Shown here in pieces: positions 8,306 through 16,079 of a stretch of DNA of 64,000 bases. The notes under the pieces were generated by a model. That model did no database searches. It was not told where the DNA came from and worked only from the letters and a program-made list of their open reading frames with translations. Source of the DNA: Candidatus Kapaibacterium sp. (GTDB lineage: Bacteria; Bacteroidota; Ignavibacteria; Kapaibacteriales; UBA2268); NCBI GenBank assembly GCA_026418625.1, contig JAOABA010000056.1:62001-126000 (forward strand), written 5' to 3'. Both the position numbers and the translations under genes were made by a program. Position 1 is the stretch's first letter. Each line of letters starts with the position of its first letter.

Positions 8306-10198
8306 ATGGAAAACGAAATTCTATTGAAATTAAATAAGGTTTATGAACCACCAACAAATATATTAGACACTCTTTTTTTGAAAAAGGGAGATTACGAAAA
8401 ATTATACAAGGAGTCAATAGAAAATCCTGAGGCTTTTTGGGGAAATATTGCTGAAAATGAACTTTTCTGGTTCAGCAAATTCGAGAAAGTGATGGAATGG
8501 AATCATCCGAAATATCAGTGGTTTGTTGGAGGTAAGATGAACATTACTTACAACTGCCTTGATAGACATATTAAGAATGGCAAAAGGAATAAAGTTGCCT
8601 ATATTTATACTAACGAAGACAATCAGGAAGCAAAAATAACCTATGGAGAATTATTCGAATCAGTCTGTAGATTTGCTAACGGTTTAAAATCGCTTGGTGT
8701 AAAGAAAGGTGATACTGTTACTATAAATATGCCAATGATGATTGAGCAAATCATAGCAGTTCTTGCTTGTGCAAGAATTGGTGCAATTCATTCAGTAGTT
8801 TTTGGTGGCTTTAGCCCTCAGGCATTAAAAATCAGAATTCAAGATGCTAATTCAAAAGTTGTAATTACATCATCTTGGACAAAGCGACGAGGTAAAAAGA
8901 TATTCCTTAAATCAATAGTTGACGAAGCTGTCGAGGATATCCCAAAAGACATCAAAATCATTGTCGCCCAAAGGGAAGGGGATTTTTATGAATATCTTGA
9001 AAATGAGATAGATTTCCATAAGTTAATGGAAAGCCAGTCTCCAGTCTGTGAACCTGAATGGATGGATTCTGAAGACCCATTGTTCATACTTTATACATCC
9101 GGGACAACAGGAAAACCAAAGGGCGTTCTACATTCTTGTGCCGGATATAACTTGCAAACTCATATCACAAGCAAATACATATTTAATATCAATGAAGATG
9201 ATATTTTTTGGTGCACTGCAGATATTGGTTGGATAACCGGGCATAGCTATGTTGTTTATGGACCACTATCCTTAGGGGCTACAATACTGATTGTTGAAGG
9301 GGCGCCTGATTATCCTGACCCGGGCAGATGGTGGAAAATTGTTGATAAATACAGGGTAAATGTTTTTTATACCTCACCAACCGCAATAAGAATGTTTATG
9401 AAACACGGTGTAAGCTGGACTCAAAAATTCGACCTATCCTCCTTAAAAATTTTGGGAACAGTTGGAGAACCAATTAATCCAGAAGCTTGGCTTTGGTATT
9501 ACGAAAATATTGGAAGAAACCGCTGTGTAATTGTTGATACTTGGTGGCAAACCGAAACAGGGGGACATATGATTTCCACTTTGCCATCTTTACCACAAAA
9601 ACCCGGCAAAGCAGGACTGCCCTTTTTCGGTGTTAAAGCCGAAGTAGTAAATAAAAAGGGTGAGATTCTTCCACCTAATACAGTTGGCTTTCTTATCATC
9701 GAAAAACCTTGGGTATCTGCTTTAAGAAACTGTTGGGGCGATGAGGAAAGATTCAAACAATATTGGTCTGAAATTGGAAATTTCTATTTTGCTGGTGATC
9801 TTGCTGCAAAGGATGAAGATGGATATATTATGATTCTTGGCAGAGCTGACGATGTTCTTAGTGTCTCAGGGCACAGAATTGGAACGGCTGAAGTAGAAAG
9901 TGCAATAGTATCTCATAAATCGGTTGCCGAAGCTGCAGTCATTGGTAAGCCACACGAAATTAAGGGAGAGAGCATCAAAGCTTTTGTTATTCTGAAGAAA
10001 GATATTGAGCCTTCCGAAGATTTGAAGCGTGAAATTAAATTTCAGGTTCGCAAAGAATTGGGAAGCCTTGCAGTGCCGGACGAAATAGAATTCGTTGAAA
10101 CACTTTACAAAACAAGAAGCGGAAAAATTATGAGAAGAGTGCTCAAAGCTCGTGAACTCGGTCAGCCAATAGGAGATATTTCGACTCTTGAGGATTAA
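8306..10198 (+). CDS. acs: Acetyl-CoA synthetase (AMP-forming)
   Basis: Cytosolic ligase of 630 residues that makes acetyl-CoA from acetate, ATP and CoA through acetyl-AMP. Motifs in order: YTSGTTGKPKGVLHS (A3, phosphate binding), TVGEPINPEAW, DTWWQTETGG (A5, including the Trp that restricts the acyl pocket to acetate), the hinge-side GRADDVLSVSGHRIG, and the C-terminal KTRSGKIMRR, whose Lys is catalytic and in relatives is regulated by acetylation. The track starts at a TTG with a poor hydrophobic extension; ATG 8306 gives the usual N-terminus. It is transcribed away from the paaY-paaZ run. The products of phenylacetate breakdown include acetyl-CoA, so a shared catabolic theme is possible but no direct link is visible. 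A propionate-preferring relative cannot be wholly excluded. Confidence 0.93.
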   Translation: MENEILLKLNKVYEPPTNILDTLFLKKGDYEKLYKESIENPEAFWGNIAENELFWFSKFEKVMEWNHPKYQWFVGGKMNITYNCLDRHIKNGKRNKVAYIYTNEDNQEAKITYGELFESVCRFANGLKSLGVKKGDTVTINMPMMIEQIIAVLACARIGAIHSVVFGGFSPQALKIRIQDANSKVVITSSWTKRRGKKIFLKSIVDEAVEDIPKDIKIIVAQREGDFYEYLENEIDFHKLMESQSPVCEPEWMDSEDPLFILYTSGTTGKPKGVLHSCAGYNLQTHITSKYIFNINEDDIFWCTADIGWITGHSYVVYGPLSLGATILIVEGAPDYPDPGRWWKIVDKYRVNVFYTSPTAIRMFMKHGVSWTQKFDLSSLKILGTVGEPINPEAWLWYYENIGRNRCVIVDTWWQTETGGHMISTLPSLPQKPGKAGLPFFGVKAEVVNKKGEILPPNTVGFLIIEKPWVSALRNCWGDEERFKQYWSEIGNFYFAGDLAAKDEDGYIMILGRADDVLSVSGHRIGTAEVESAIVSHKSVAEAAVIGKPHEIKGESIKAFVILKKDIEPSEDLKREIKFQVRKELGSLAVPDEIEFVETLYKTRSGKIMRRVLKARELGQPIGDISTLED

Positions 10199-10270
10199 AA
10201 AAATCAAAGTTTAAAATCTCTGCGTTCTTTGCGGATACTCTAATTTTGTAATAAACAAGGTATTATTCTC

Positions 10271-10313
10271 TGCGGGCTCTGCGCGAAACCCCTTTTTTCT
10301 CGCAGAGCCCGCA
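10271..10313. repeat. 13-bp inverted repeat, start of composite repeat R1
   Basis: TGCGGGCTCTGCG (10271-10283) and CGCAGAGCCCGCA (10301-10313) form a perfect 13-bp stem with a 17-base loop. The right arm recurs at 12057 in front of the second copy of the 80-bp palindromic element. Similar CTCTGCG/CTTTGCG words occur at 10218 and 10500, so this patch holds several decayed copies. Confidence 0.7.
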
Positions 10314-10358
10314 AAGTAAAAAATAGAGTCCGTAGAGTTTTAGGCTGTGAAAAGAGGA

Positions 10359-10437
10359 GTCATTCTGAGGCGAAGGCGAAGAATCCATATCATTTAAGTC
10401 ATTGAAATAATAGACTTTTCACTTCGTTCAGAGTGAC
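10359..10437 (-). repeat. Palindromic intergenic repeat, copy A
   Basis: An element of about 80 bp with imperfectly complementary ends, GTCATTCTGAGGCGAAGG... and ...CTTCGTTCAGAGTGAC, joined by a conserved middle (catttaagtcattgaaataata). It would fold into one long stem. Related copies are at 12114, 47551, 47804 (half), 51174 (degenerate) and 51536 (truncated). It belongs to the widespread GTCATTCTGA...GAAGAATC class of REP/MITE-like repeats. No ORF covers it, and the stretch 10199-10654 contains no gene that I can support. Confidence 0.75.
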
Positions 10438-10605
10438 GAAAATACTATTTTTTATCTCCATTTTTAGATAGACTCTTTTGAGGGTAGACAAATTTTGTTT
10501 TAAACAAAGTATTATTCCCTGCGAGCTCTGCCTGAAACTCCTTTTTTCTAAAAATTACATTAGAAGAACTAATCTAATTTTAAAAATAGTGGTGATTATA
10601 AAATA

Positions 10606-10633
10606 AAAAAAAGCCGGTTGAACCGGCTTATTT
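10606..10633 (-). terminator. Rho-independent terminator of the Cys-rich peptide gene
   Basis: Read on the minus strand, AAGCCGGTTCAACCGGCTT is a perfect stem with a tiny loop followed directly by a run of eight T. It lies about 25 bases after the stop of the minus-strand gene at 10655. A strong dedicated terminator supports the small gene being real. Confidence 0.85.
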
Positions 10634-10654
10634 ATAACAAATAATGTTTTTCAA

Positions 10655-10855
10655 TTAGTTACAGCAACCGGAACCACCACAAGCACAGCTTGAAGCTGTT
10701 GTAACATTCTCAGATGTGTTCTCGTTATATAAACTGAAACTATCAGAGGCATAAAGGTTTTTTGAACCATTACCTCCACATCCACAAGTCTTTTCAGCAA
10801 GGACATCACCTGAAACATCGACTCCAGTCTTACATTTACAATTTGCTCCTGCCAT
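10655..10855 (-). CDS. Cys-rich small peptide, function unknown
   Basis: Small protein of 66 residues. The track starts four codons earlier, but ATG 10855 has GGAG seven bases upstream (GGAGATATTTATG) and gives MAGANCKCK, so I choose it. It holds eight cysteines in a spaced pattern: CKC near the N-terminus, CGCGGNG in the middle, and CACGGSGCC at the end. The C-x-C-G-G-x-G word is thus repeated. No signal peptide is seen. It has its own ribosome site and a perfect terminator, so it is probably expressed. Clustered C-x-C pairs are typical of metallothionein-like metal binders; a modified-peptide precursor is another option, but no modifying enzyme gene is nearby. It is divergent from the acyltransferase gene at 10978. 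I do not recognise the family. Confidence 0.68.
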   Translation of the reverse strand: MAGANCKCKTGVDVSGDVLAEKTCGCGGNGSKNLYASDSFSLYNENTSENVTTASSCACGGSGCCN

Positions 10856-10977
10856 AAATATCTCCATAATTAAAATAAATGTGATGCAATATAAAAAATT
10901 ATTTGAAGATAACCTAATATTTTTTATAAATACAAATATCTATTATTTTGTAATGTCTAATATTAAAAAATCAATAT

Positions 10978-11658
10978 ATGATACAAGCAAATCATAAAAA
11001 ATGGGCTGAATTTATCTTTGAAAAATACCTGAATAGTATTTTAAAAAAATCCTTTAAAAGCCTCAATCTGATGGGTGAAATTCCTGACGTGAAAGATGAT
11101 AAACAGCTAATAATTTTGCCCAATCATTCAACTTGGTGGGATGGTTTTTTTGTTTGGTATCTGAATCGGATTATTTTCCGCAGAAAGTTCTATCTTATGA
11201 TGCTTGAGTCAAGGCTTGAAAAATATAATTTTTTCACTAAGCTTGGAGCATTCTCTATAAATCAGACAAATCCGAAAAGTATACTTGAAACATTTTCATA
11301 TATAAATAAAATCCTTCAAAGCGACGAAAGAATTCTTTTAAATTATTATCCTCAAGGAGAATTACTTCCAAATTTTATCAGACCAATAAAAATTAATCCG
11401 GGTATCATAAAAATAATTAAAAACTATCCCTCAGAATTAATTGTTTTGCCTTTAGGAATAAGAATTGAATTCCTTGTTGAGCGTTTTCCTTTTGTTTTTT
11501 TTAATTTTGGCGAGCCAATAGAAATAAATAATGAGGAAAGTAATTTAATTAACAACATTCAAAATTCAATTGAAAAGTGCCTCGAAGAAATTGAATTAAA
11601 TATACTGAAGAAGAGATTAGGAAAAGTGATTTTCGAAGGGAAAAAATCACAAACTTGA
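10978..11658 (+). CDS. Lysophospholipid acyltransferase family (PlsC-like)
   Basis: Protein of 226 residues with the H-x4-D acyltransferase motif in LPNHSTWWDGFFVW (about residues 47-60) and the second block YYPQGELLP, where Gln replaces the usual Glu of the FPEGT-type motif (PQGE). The C-terminal part VLPLGIRIEF fits the third block. It lacks a clear N-terminal membrane anchor. The family transfers acyl chains to glycerol phosphate, lysolipids or, in some Bacteroidota, carotenoid glycosides. It has no operon partner: the only gene behind it is a small accessory ORF. The altered second motif suggests a substrate other than lysophosphatidate. A canonical plsC lies at 58562. Confidence 0.75.
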   Translation: MIQANHKKWAEFIFEKYLNSILKKSFKSLNLMGEIPDVKDDKQLIILPNHSTWWDGFFVWYLNRIIFRRKFYLMMLESRLEKYNFFTKLGAFSINQTNPKSILETFSYINKILQSDERILLNYYPQGELLPNFIRPIKINPGIIKIIKNYPSELIVLPLGIRIEFLVERFPFVFFNFGEPIEINNEESNLINNIQNSIEKCLEEIELNILKKRLGKVIFEGKKSQT

Positions 11659-11665
11659 AATAAAA

Positions 11666-11752
11666 GTGGCTACAGTAAAGTCTCTTATTGATATGAAATC
11701 AAAAACATTTAGAGAAAAAGACGAATTGGATTTATTTTTTTTAAAAAAATAG
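11666..11752 (+). pseudogene. C-terminal remnant of a nucleotidyltransferase-like antitoxin/toxin gene
   Basis: A 28-codon open stretch, too short for the track, reads VATVKSLIDMKSKTFREKDELDLF and ends at TAG. LI-x-MK followed by REKD-x-x-D is typical of the extreme C-terminus of AbiEii/DUF6036-type nucleotidyltransferases (LIxMKxxxGRxKDxxDI). The catalytic part is missing upstream, where the acyltransferase gene ends. It is followed by a small gene of a type often seen next to such nucleotidyltransferases. I read the pair as a decayed toxin-antitoxin-like module. The match is by eye over a short stretch, so confidence is limited. Confidence 0.4.
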
Positions 11753-11774
11753 TTGCAAAAAGGATGTTAGTGCA

Positions 11775-11996
11775 ATGCCAGTCAAAAAATTTAAAACTTT
11801 TGAGGAAGCTGAAAAAGATTTATGGTGCTTAAAGCCAGACGAAGAATATTACAGAAGAATTAACAAGCTTTTTCTTCTTGCCAAAGAGCTTTATAAATCG
11901 GACTATCCAAAAGGTGTTCACAAATATAAAACATTCGAAGAAGCTCAAGAGGATTTGAAACGATGGTGTCTTGAGAATGCAAAAAAGAAGATTTAA
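11775..11996 (+). CDS. Small FEEA-repeat protein, nucleotidyltransferase partner-like
   Basis: Protein of 73 residues with the same motif at both ends: FKTFEEAEKDLW at residues 6-17 and YKTFEEAQEDLKRW at about 52-65, with a central helix FLLAKELYKSDYPKG. Proteins of this shape commonly sit beside nucleotidyltransferases resembling toxin-antitoxin components, and the remnant just upstream (11666-11752) looks like one. No catalytic motif or signal sequence is present. The start ATG 11775 follows AAAAGGATG ten bases upstream. Whether it is still functional without its partner cannot be judged. Confidence 0.5.
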   Translation: MPVKKFKTFEEAEKDLWCLKPDEEYYRRINKLFLLAKELYKSDYPKGVHKYKTFEEAQEDLKRWCLENAKKKI

Positions 11997-12056
11997 AACA
12001 AATTAGCTTTTCAAGTTATCTTTATCATATCAAATTTAGGCGTGAAACTTTTCTCT

Positions 12057-12290
12057 CGCAGAGCCCGCAAAGGAAAAGGGAGAGATAGCAAAGTTTGAGC
12101 TGTGTACAAAGCAGTCATTCTTAGCCGAAGGCGAAAAATCAATATTATTTAAATCATTGAAATTTAATAGACTCTTCACTCCGTTCAAAGTGACAATAGT
12201 TTTTTTCAGATGTCCTACACATTAGAGGTGTGGGACATCTTTTGTTGCACGGAAAGGGTTGACTATTCTATCAGAAGGCGCTATTTTTCA
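12057..12290 (-). repeat. Composite intergenic repeat R2
   Basis: Minus-strand copy of the modular repeat. From left to right on the plus strand it holds CGCAGAGCCCGCAAAG (12057-12072, as at 10301), the 80-bp palindromic element (12114-12194), a hairpin GATGTCCTACAC...GTGTGGGACATC (12209-12239), and the conserved tail TTTTGTTGCACGGAAAGG then GACTATTCTATCAGAAGG. The last three modules recur in the same order, inverted, at 47466-47631. The stretch 11997-12318 has no gene; it is all repeat material. It borders the end of the metal ABC ATPase gene. Confidence 0.8.
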
Positions 12291-12318
12291 GTTGATGAAC
12301 TTTTTAATTTTTAAGAAA

Positions 12319-13056
12319 TTATTTCTTAATACTTATCTGATATCCAATGCCGTATGTTTTGATTAGATTATCATCATTGAAAATGTCTTTAACGGGACCT
12401 GTAGCGACTTTTTTGACATTAAGAAACGTAACCCAATCGAAATATTCAGGAACAGTTTGAAGGTCGTGATGAACTACAACAACTGTTTTTCCTGAGGAGC
12501 GTAGTTCCTTCAAAATGTTAATGATAGCCTTTTCGGTGGTAGCATCAACTCCCTGAAAAGGCTCATCCATAAAATAAAGTTTGGCATTTTGAACTAAAGC
12601 ACGTGCAAGGAAAATTCTTTGCTGCTGTCCACCGGAAAGCTGGCTAATTTGCCTTTTACGAAATTCAAGCATACCAACTTTTTCCAAAGCTTCAAGAGCT
12701 GCTTTTTTTTCTTTTGAACCGGGTCTTTTAATCCATCCCAAACGCCCGTAGGTTCCCATCAAGACAACATCTAATGCTGTTGTAGGAAAGTCCCAGTCAA
12801 CGCTGCCTTTTTGTGGAACGTAAGCAACAAGGTGACGGTTCTTTTGATAGGGCTCACCAAAAATGAGAATTGTTCCAGCAATTGGTTTAATAATATTTAA
12901 AATTGCCTTTATTAAGGTAGATTTGCCCGCTCCGTTCGGTCCTACGATTGCCATCATAATACCTTCGGGAATATCAAGGTCAATATCCCAAAGCACAGGC
13001 TTGAATTTATAAGCTACGGTTAAGTCATCAATATTAACAGCATATTCCATAATCAT
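12319..13056 (-). CDS. Metal ABC transporter ATP-binding protein (zinc/manganese type)
   Basis: ABC ATPase of 245 residues. Walker A is GPNGAGKST (about 39-47), the signature is [15 protein letters not shown], Walker B is [13 protein letters not shown], and the switch His is in [10 protein letters not shown]. The style ([24 protein letters not shown]) is that of ZnuC/MntB/TroB ATPases of the metal-specific family. The ATG directly follows the TAG stop of the binding-protein gene, so the two are co-translated. In such operons an integral-membrane permease normally follows; here only the composite repeat R2 comes next. The transporter must either use a permease encoded elsewhere or be incomplete. 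Confidence 0.88.
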   Translation of the reverse strand: MIMEYAVNIDDLTVAYKFKPVLWDIDLDIPEGIMMAIVGPNGAGKSTLIKAILNIIKPIAGTILIFGEPYQKNRHLVAYVPQKGSVDWDFPTTALDVVLMGTYGRLGWIKRPGSKEKKAALEALEKVGMLEFRKRQISQLSGGQQQRIFLARALVQNAKLYFMDEPFQGVDATTEKAIINILKELRSSGKTVVVVHHDLQTVPEYFDWVTFLNVKKVATGPVKDIFNDDNLIKTYGIGYQISIKK

Positions 13057-13995
13057 CTATTTCAGTGAATTTACAATCCTATTGACGTTATAAATCATCA
13101 TACCGATATAGGTTCCTTCGGGTTTATCATTATTACCAAGAGAATCCGAGAAAAGTTCACCCCCAATCTTGATTTCCTTACCTTTCGACTTAACAGCCTG
13201 CCGAAGTGCTTCAATATTTTTCATTGGGACTGATGTCTCGATAAAAATAGCTTTAACATCATTTTCTATAATAAAATTGGCTAAATTTTGAACATCAAAT
13301 ACTGAAGCTTCAGAAAGTGTGCTAATGCCCTGAAGTCCCATTACTTTAAAATCATAAGCCCTCCCAAAATAGTTGAAAGCGTCGTGAGCTGTGATTAAAA
13401 TTCTTTGCTCTTTTGGTAATTCATTTACTTTTTGCTTTACTATATTTTCCGCTGAATCAAGTTTAATAATATATGTTTTTAAACTCTCTAGGTAAAATTC
13501 TTTGTTTGTTGTATCAATTATAGCTAATTTATTAGCAACGAACTCAGCAGCCTTTTTCCAAAGACCTATATCAAACCAGATATGAGGGTCATAGTTATTT
13601 GCAAAATTTGATGAGGTAATTAAAAAGGACTTATCAATACCATCGCTGATAGCAAAGAGATTGCCTCCTCTTTTATTCATCTTTTCGAAAAGTTCAACCA
13701 GCTTACCCTCTAAATGAAGCCCATTATAAAAAATGACATCTGCTTCAAGAAAAAGGTTTATATCTCCTTCAGTAGCTTTATATAAGTGTGGATCAACGCC
13801 AGACTTCATTAAGCCATTTAGTTCGACTTTGTCACCCGCAATTTGCTTGACCAAATCAGTAATCATAGTTGTTGTAGCAACAACTTTTAGTTTTTTATTT
13901 TCATTTGCATTCTTATCTTTATCGCAGGAAATAAGTGTAAAAACTAAAAAAAACAAAAACAAGCAAAAAATTTTCAAATTTTTTCTCATATACAT
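13057..13995 (-). CDS. Metal-binding lipoprotein of ABC transporter (TroA/ZnuA-like)
   Basis: Periplasmic cluster A-I solute-binding protein of about 312 residues that captures Zn2+ or Mn2+. The N-terminus is a lipoprotein signal with lipobox LISC (FFLVFTLISCDKD). Metal ligands can be placed by motif: His in DPHLYKATEGD, His in YDPHIWFD, His in ITAHDAFNYFGRAY, and Asp in GGELFSDSLG. His-His-His-Asp is the TroA pattern, which binds Zn or Mn; the long His-rich loop of ZnuA is absent. I choose ATG 13995, whose A overlaps the TGA stop of the upstream barrel gene (TGATG), rather than the TTG of the track. The ATPase gene follows directly. Confidence 0.88.
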   Translation of the reverse strand: MYMRKNLKIFCLFLFFLVFTLISCDKDKNANENKKLKVVATTTMITDLVKQIAGDKVELNGLMKSGVDPHLYKATEGDINLFLEADVIFYNGLHLEGKLVELFEKMNKRGGNLFAISDGIDKSFLITSSNFANNYDPHIWFDIGLWKKAAEFVANKLAIIDTTNKEFYLESLKTYIIKLDSAENIVKQKVNELPKEQRILITAHDAFNYFGRAYDFKVMGLQGISTLSEASVFDVQNLANFIIENDVKAIFIETSVPMKNIEALRQAVKSKGKEIKIGGELFSDSLGNNDKPEGTYIGMMIYNVNRIVNSLK

Positions 13996-14843
13996 CAATC
14001 TGGAATTCTCCAACTAAAACCAAAACCCCAATGAAAATCAGACGAAAAAGAATCAAGACCAATTCCTCCAGAACAGTCCAGTTGCAAATTATGGACTGGT
14101 AAAAATACAAAACCGCTGTTCAAATAATGAGTAGCCCGTGATATACTAGGAAAATAGCTGTTTAGCTCAATATAAGTTCCAAAATTTCCTGATAAATCGG
14201 CACCTAATGCCATTGAATACCAATAAAGAAAACTTTTACTATCGTGAAAATATTTACTACCAAGATTATAACCAAGTGATAACCAATCATTTAAGGTATT
14301 GGAAAAAGCGAATACAATCTCAGGTTCAATATTATGTGAGCTAAAAGGACGATAAGCCGTAAATGGAAGATTTATTCCCGGAATGGCAGCTATTTCGGGT
14401 AGCCATCCGTTTTCTTTTGTAACTTGTATCTTCATCCCAAGGTATAATGGACCTGTCCCAATCTCAGAAATTTCACTCATCATAACTTTGTTATTATTAT
14501 AATTTCCAAGATATTCAATTCCCAATCTCAATTCGATAAGTTTAGAAACTCCATAACGAAAAAGTGTTGTGTTAAATGTAATAAAAGTTAAGTCCTGTGT
14601 GGGACTTCGTAGTATATTTTCATAAATAAAGCCTGATTCAATTTGCAAGCATCGAAATGGAACAACAGTGGCACTTTCTGTTATGTCAGGTCTGTCAGTT
14701 AGTAATTCTGGTTTAGTATTTGCCAAAACAATACTTACATTAAAAACAAGAAGAACAATAAGCATAACAGAGACAATTGAGTATGCAATCAAATTATCTC
14801 TGCTAATAAAAAAAAATATATATTTCTTGACGATGAACATCAT
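13995..14843 (-). CDS. Outer-membrane channel of the MetA-pathway/transporter type
   Basis: Protein of 282 residues with a long N-terminal hydrophobic signal (about 15-41, IVSVMLIVLLVFNVSIVLA) and a mature part rich in alternating amphipathic strands ending in a C-terminal aromatic strand (FHWGFGFSWRIP). The segment LLTDRPDITESATVV resembles the start of the mature domain in the putative outer-membrane transporter family related to phenol MetA-pathway channels. It heads the metal uptake operon and its stop overlaps the start of the binding-protein gene, so it probably serves metal passage across the outer membrane. Substrate and pore activity are inferred from context only. Confidence 0.68.
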   Translation of the reverse strand: MMFIVKKYIFFFISRDNLIAYSIVSVMLIVLLVFNVSIVLANTKPELLTDRPDITESATVVPFRCLQIESGFIYENILRSPTQDLTFITFNTTLFRYGVSKLIELRLGIEYLGNYNNNKVMMSEISEIGTGPLYLGMKIQVTKENGWLPEIAAIPGINLPFTAYRPFSSHNIEPEIVFAFSNTLNDWLSLGYNLGSKYFHDSKSFLYWYSMALGADLSGNFGTYIELNSYFPSISRATHYLNSGFVFLPVHNLQLDCSGGIGLDSFSSDFHWGFGFSWRIPD

Positions 14844-14910
14844 TTAGAAATAATTCAAAGAAAATCAATACAAATTTAACCAATATTTAGTTAAACCTAA
14901 AATATTTATT

Positions 14911-16053
14911 TTATAAACCTAATATTTCGAATAGAAATGTAAGTAAAGCATCTGAAAGAATAATAAGCAAAATACCGTTGACAACTGAAATGGTAGTATT
15001 TTTCCCTACACTTTCTGCGCCACCTTTAACCTGCAAACCTCTGAAACAACCTACACTTGCGACCAGAAAGCCGAAAATCATACTTTTTATTAACCCGCTA
15101 AAAATATCGTCCAAGCCTAAAACTCTTTGCAATTGGTTAAGGTAACCCGTTATTGTTATATTCAAAACTGCTAAACCGGAGACCAAACCACCGATTATAC
15201 CAGCAACATTTGCCAAAATTGTTAAAAAAGGCATTGCGAAAGTAACAGCAAGAACTCTTGGGATAACCAAAAAATTAGTTATGTCAAAGCCCATAGTTTT
15301 TAATGAATCAATTTCTTCGGATACTCTCATTGTTCCGATTTCTGCTGTAAATGCAGAGCCTGAACGACCTGCAATTATAATGGCAGTCATAAGCGGACCA
15401 AGCTCACGTGTTATCGAAATTCCTATTAAATCGGCAATAAAGATATCTGCGCCAAATTGCTGCAATTGAATAGCTCCCTGATAACCGGAAATTAGACCAA
15501 TGAGGAAAAGTATAAGAAGAACAATTGGCAATGCATTCACACCAGAATTAGTGAAATGCACAGGAAAGTCCTTCCACCTTACTTCAAATGGCTTAATAAT
15601 AATCGAGAACAATTTTAGGAATAAATCCCCGAGATATTCAATGAATAGCTTCAAATCATTTAGAACAACAAGCCAAAAATGCCCGATGTTCGACACATAA
15701 GATTTAAAGAATGAATGAGAAGGCTTTTCAGTTGATTCAGAAATATTTTTCTGCTCGTAAATATTTAAAAAATTCTGTATTTCCTGATTTTCACATATTA
15801 TATTGAATGAAATGCCGTTTTCATTGCTAATTTTTTTTATATTTCTTACGAAAAGAACAAGAAAAGAGTCATAATTCTGAATAGAATTAAGGTTTAATAC
15901 TATTTCTTTACTATTATACAGTTCATTATTATTTTTAAAAAAATCATCAAAATATTTTGAAGTTTTAAAAGTAATTTCTCCTTTCAGAATTAACTCTGAC
16001 TTCTCCCCTAAAGCATTTATTTCTAAAATATCTTTCAATGAGTCCTGTTTCAT
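14911..16053 (-). CDS. mlaE: MlaE-family lipid ABC permease with N-terminal STAS domain
   Basis: Inner-membrane permease of 380 residues of the Mla phospholipid transport family. Residues of about 1-105 form a STAS-like domain (LILKGEITFKTSKYF, KEIVLNLNSIQNYDS), as in permease-STAS fusions where it replaces a separate MlaB. The MlaE domain follows with its conserved coupling region ISITRELGPLMTAIIIAGRSG and EIGTMRVSEEIDSLKTMG. Five or six membrane helices are visible. MlaF and MlaD partners lie 27 kb away at 41808-43551. The gene follows pgi by 26 bases on the same strand, an unrelated neighbour. Confidence 0.88.
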   Translation of the reverse strand: MKQDSLKDILEINALGEKSELILKGEITFKTSKYFDDFFKNNNELYNSKEIVLNLNSIQNYDSFLVLFVRNIKKISNENGISFNIICENQEIQNFLNIYEQKNISESTEKPSHSFFKSYVSNIGHFWLVVLNDLKLFIEYLGDLFLKLFSIIIKPFEVRWKDFPVHFTNSGVNALPIVLLILFLIGLISGYQGAIQLQQFGADIFIADLIGISITRELGPLMTAIIIAGRSGSAFTAEIGTMRVSEEIDSLKTMGFDITNFLVIPRVLAVTFAMPFLTILANVAGIIGGLVSGLAVLNITITGYLNQLQRVLGLDDIFSGLIKSMIFGFLVASVGCFRGLQVKGGAESVGKNTTISVVNGILLIILSDALLTFLFEILGL

Positions 16054-16079
16054 CTTTTTAATGGATTAATCGAATTAAG

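Noticed and set aside
9866-10207. Minus-strand ORF of 113 residues
   Set aside because: Complete overlap with the well-supported acs gene; it is a shadow frame with odd composition.
10218-10260. Terminator for acs in the CTCTGCG-rich sequence
   Set aside because: No stem with a T-run is found directly after acs; the first strong stem at 10271 is part of the repeat and lacks a T-run at its foot.
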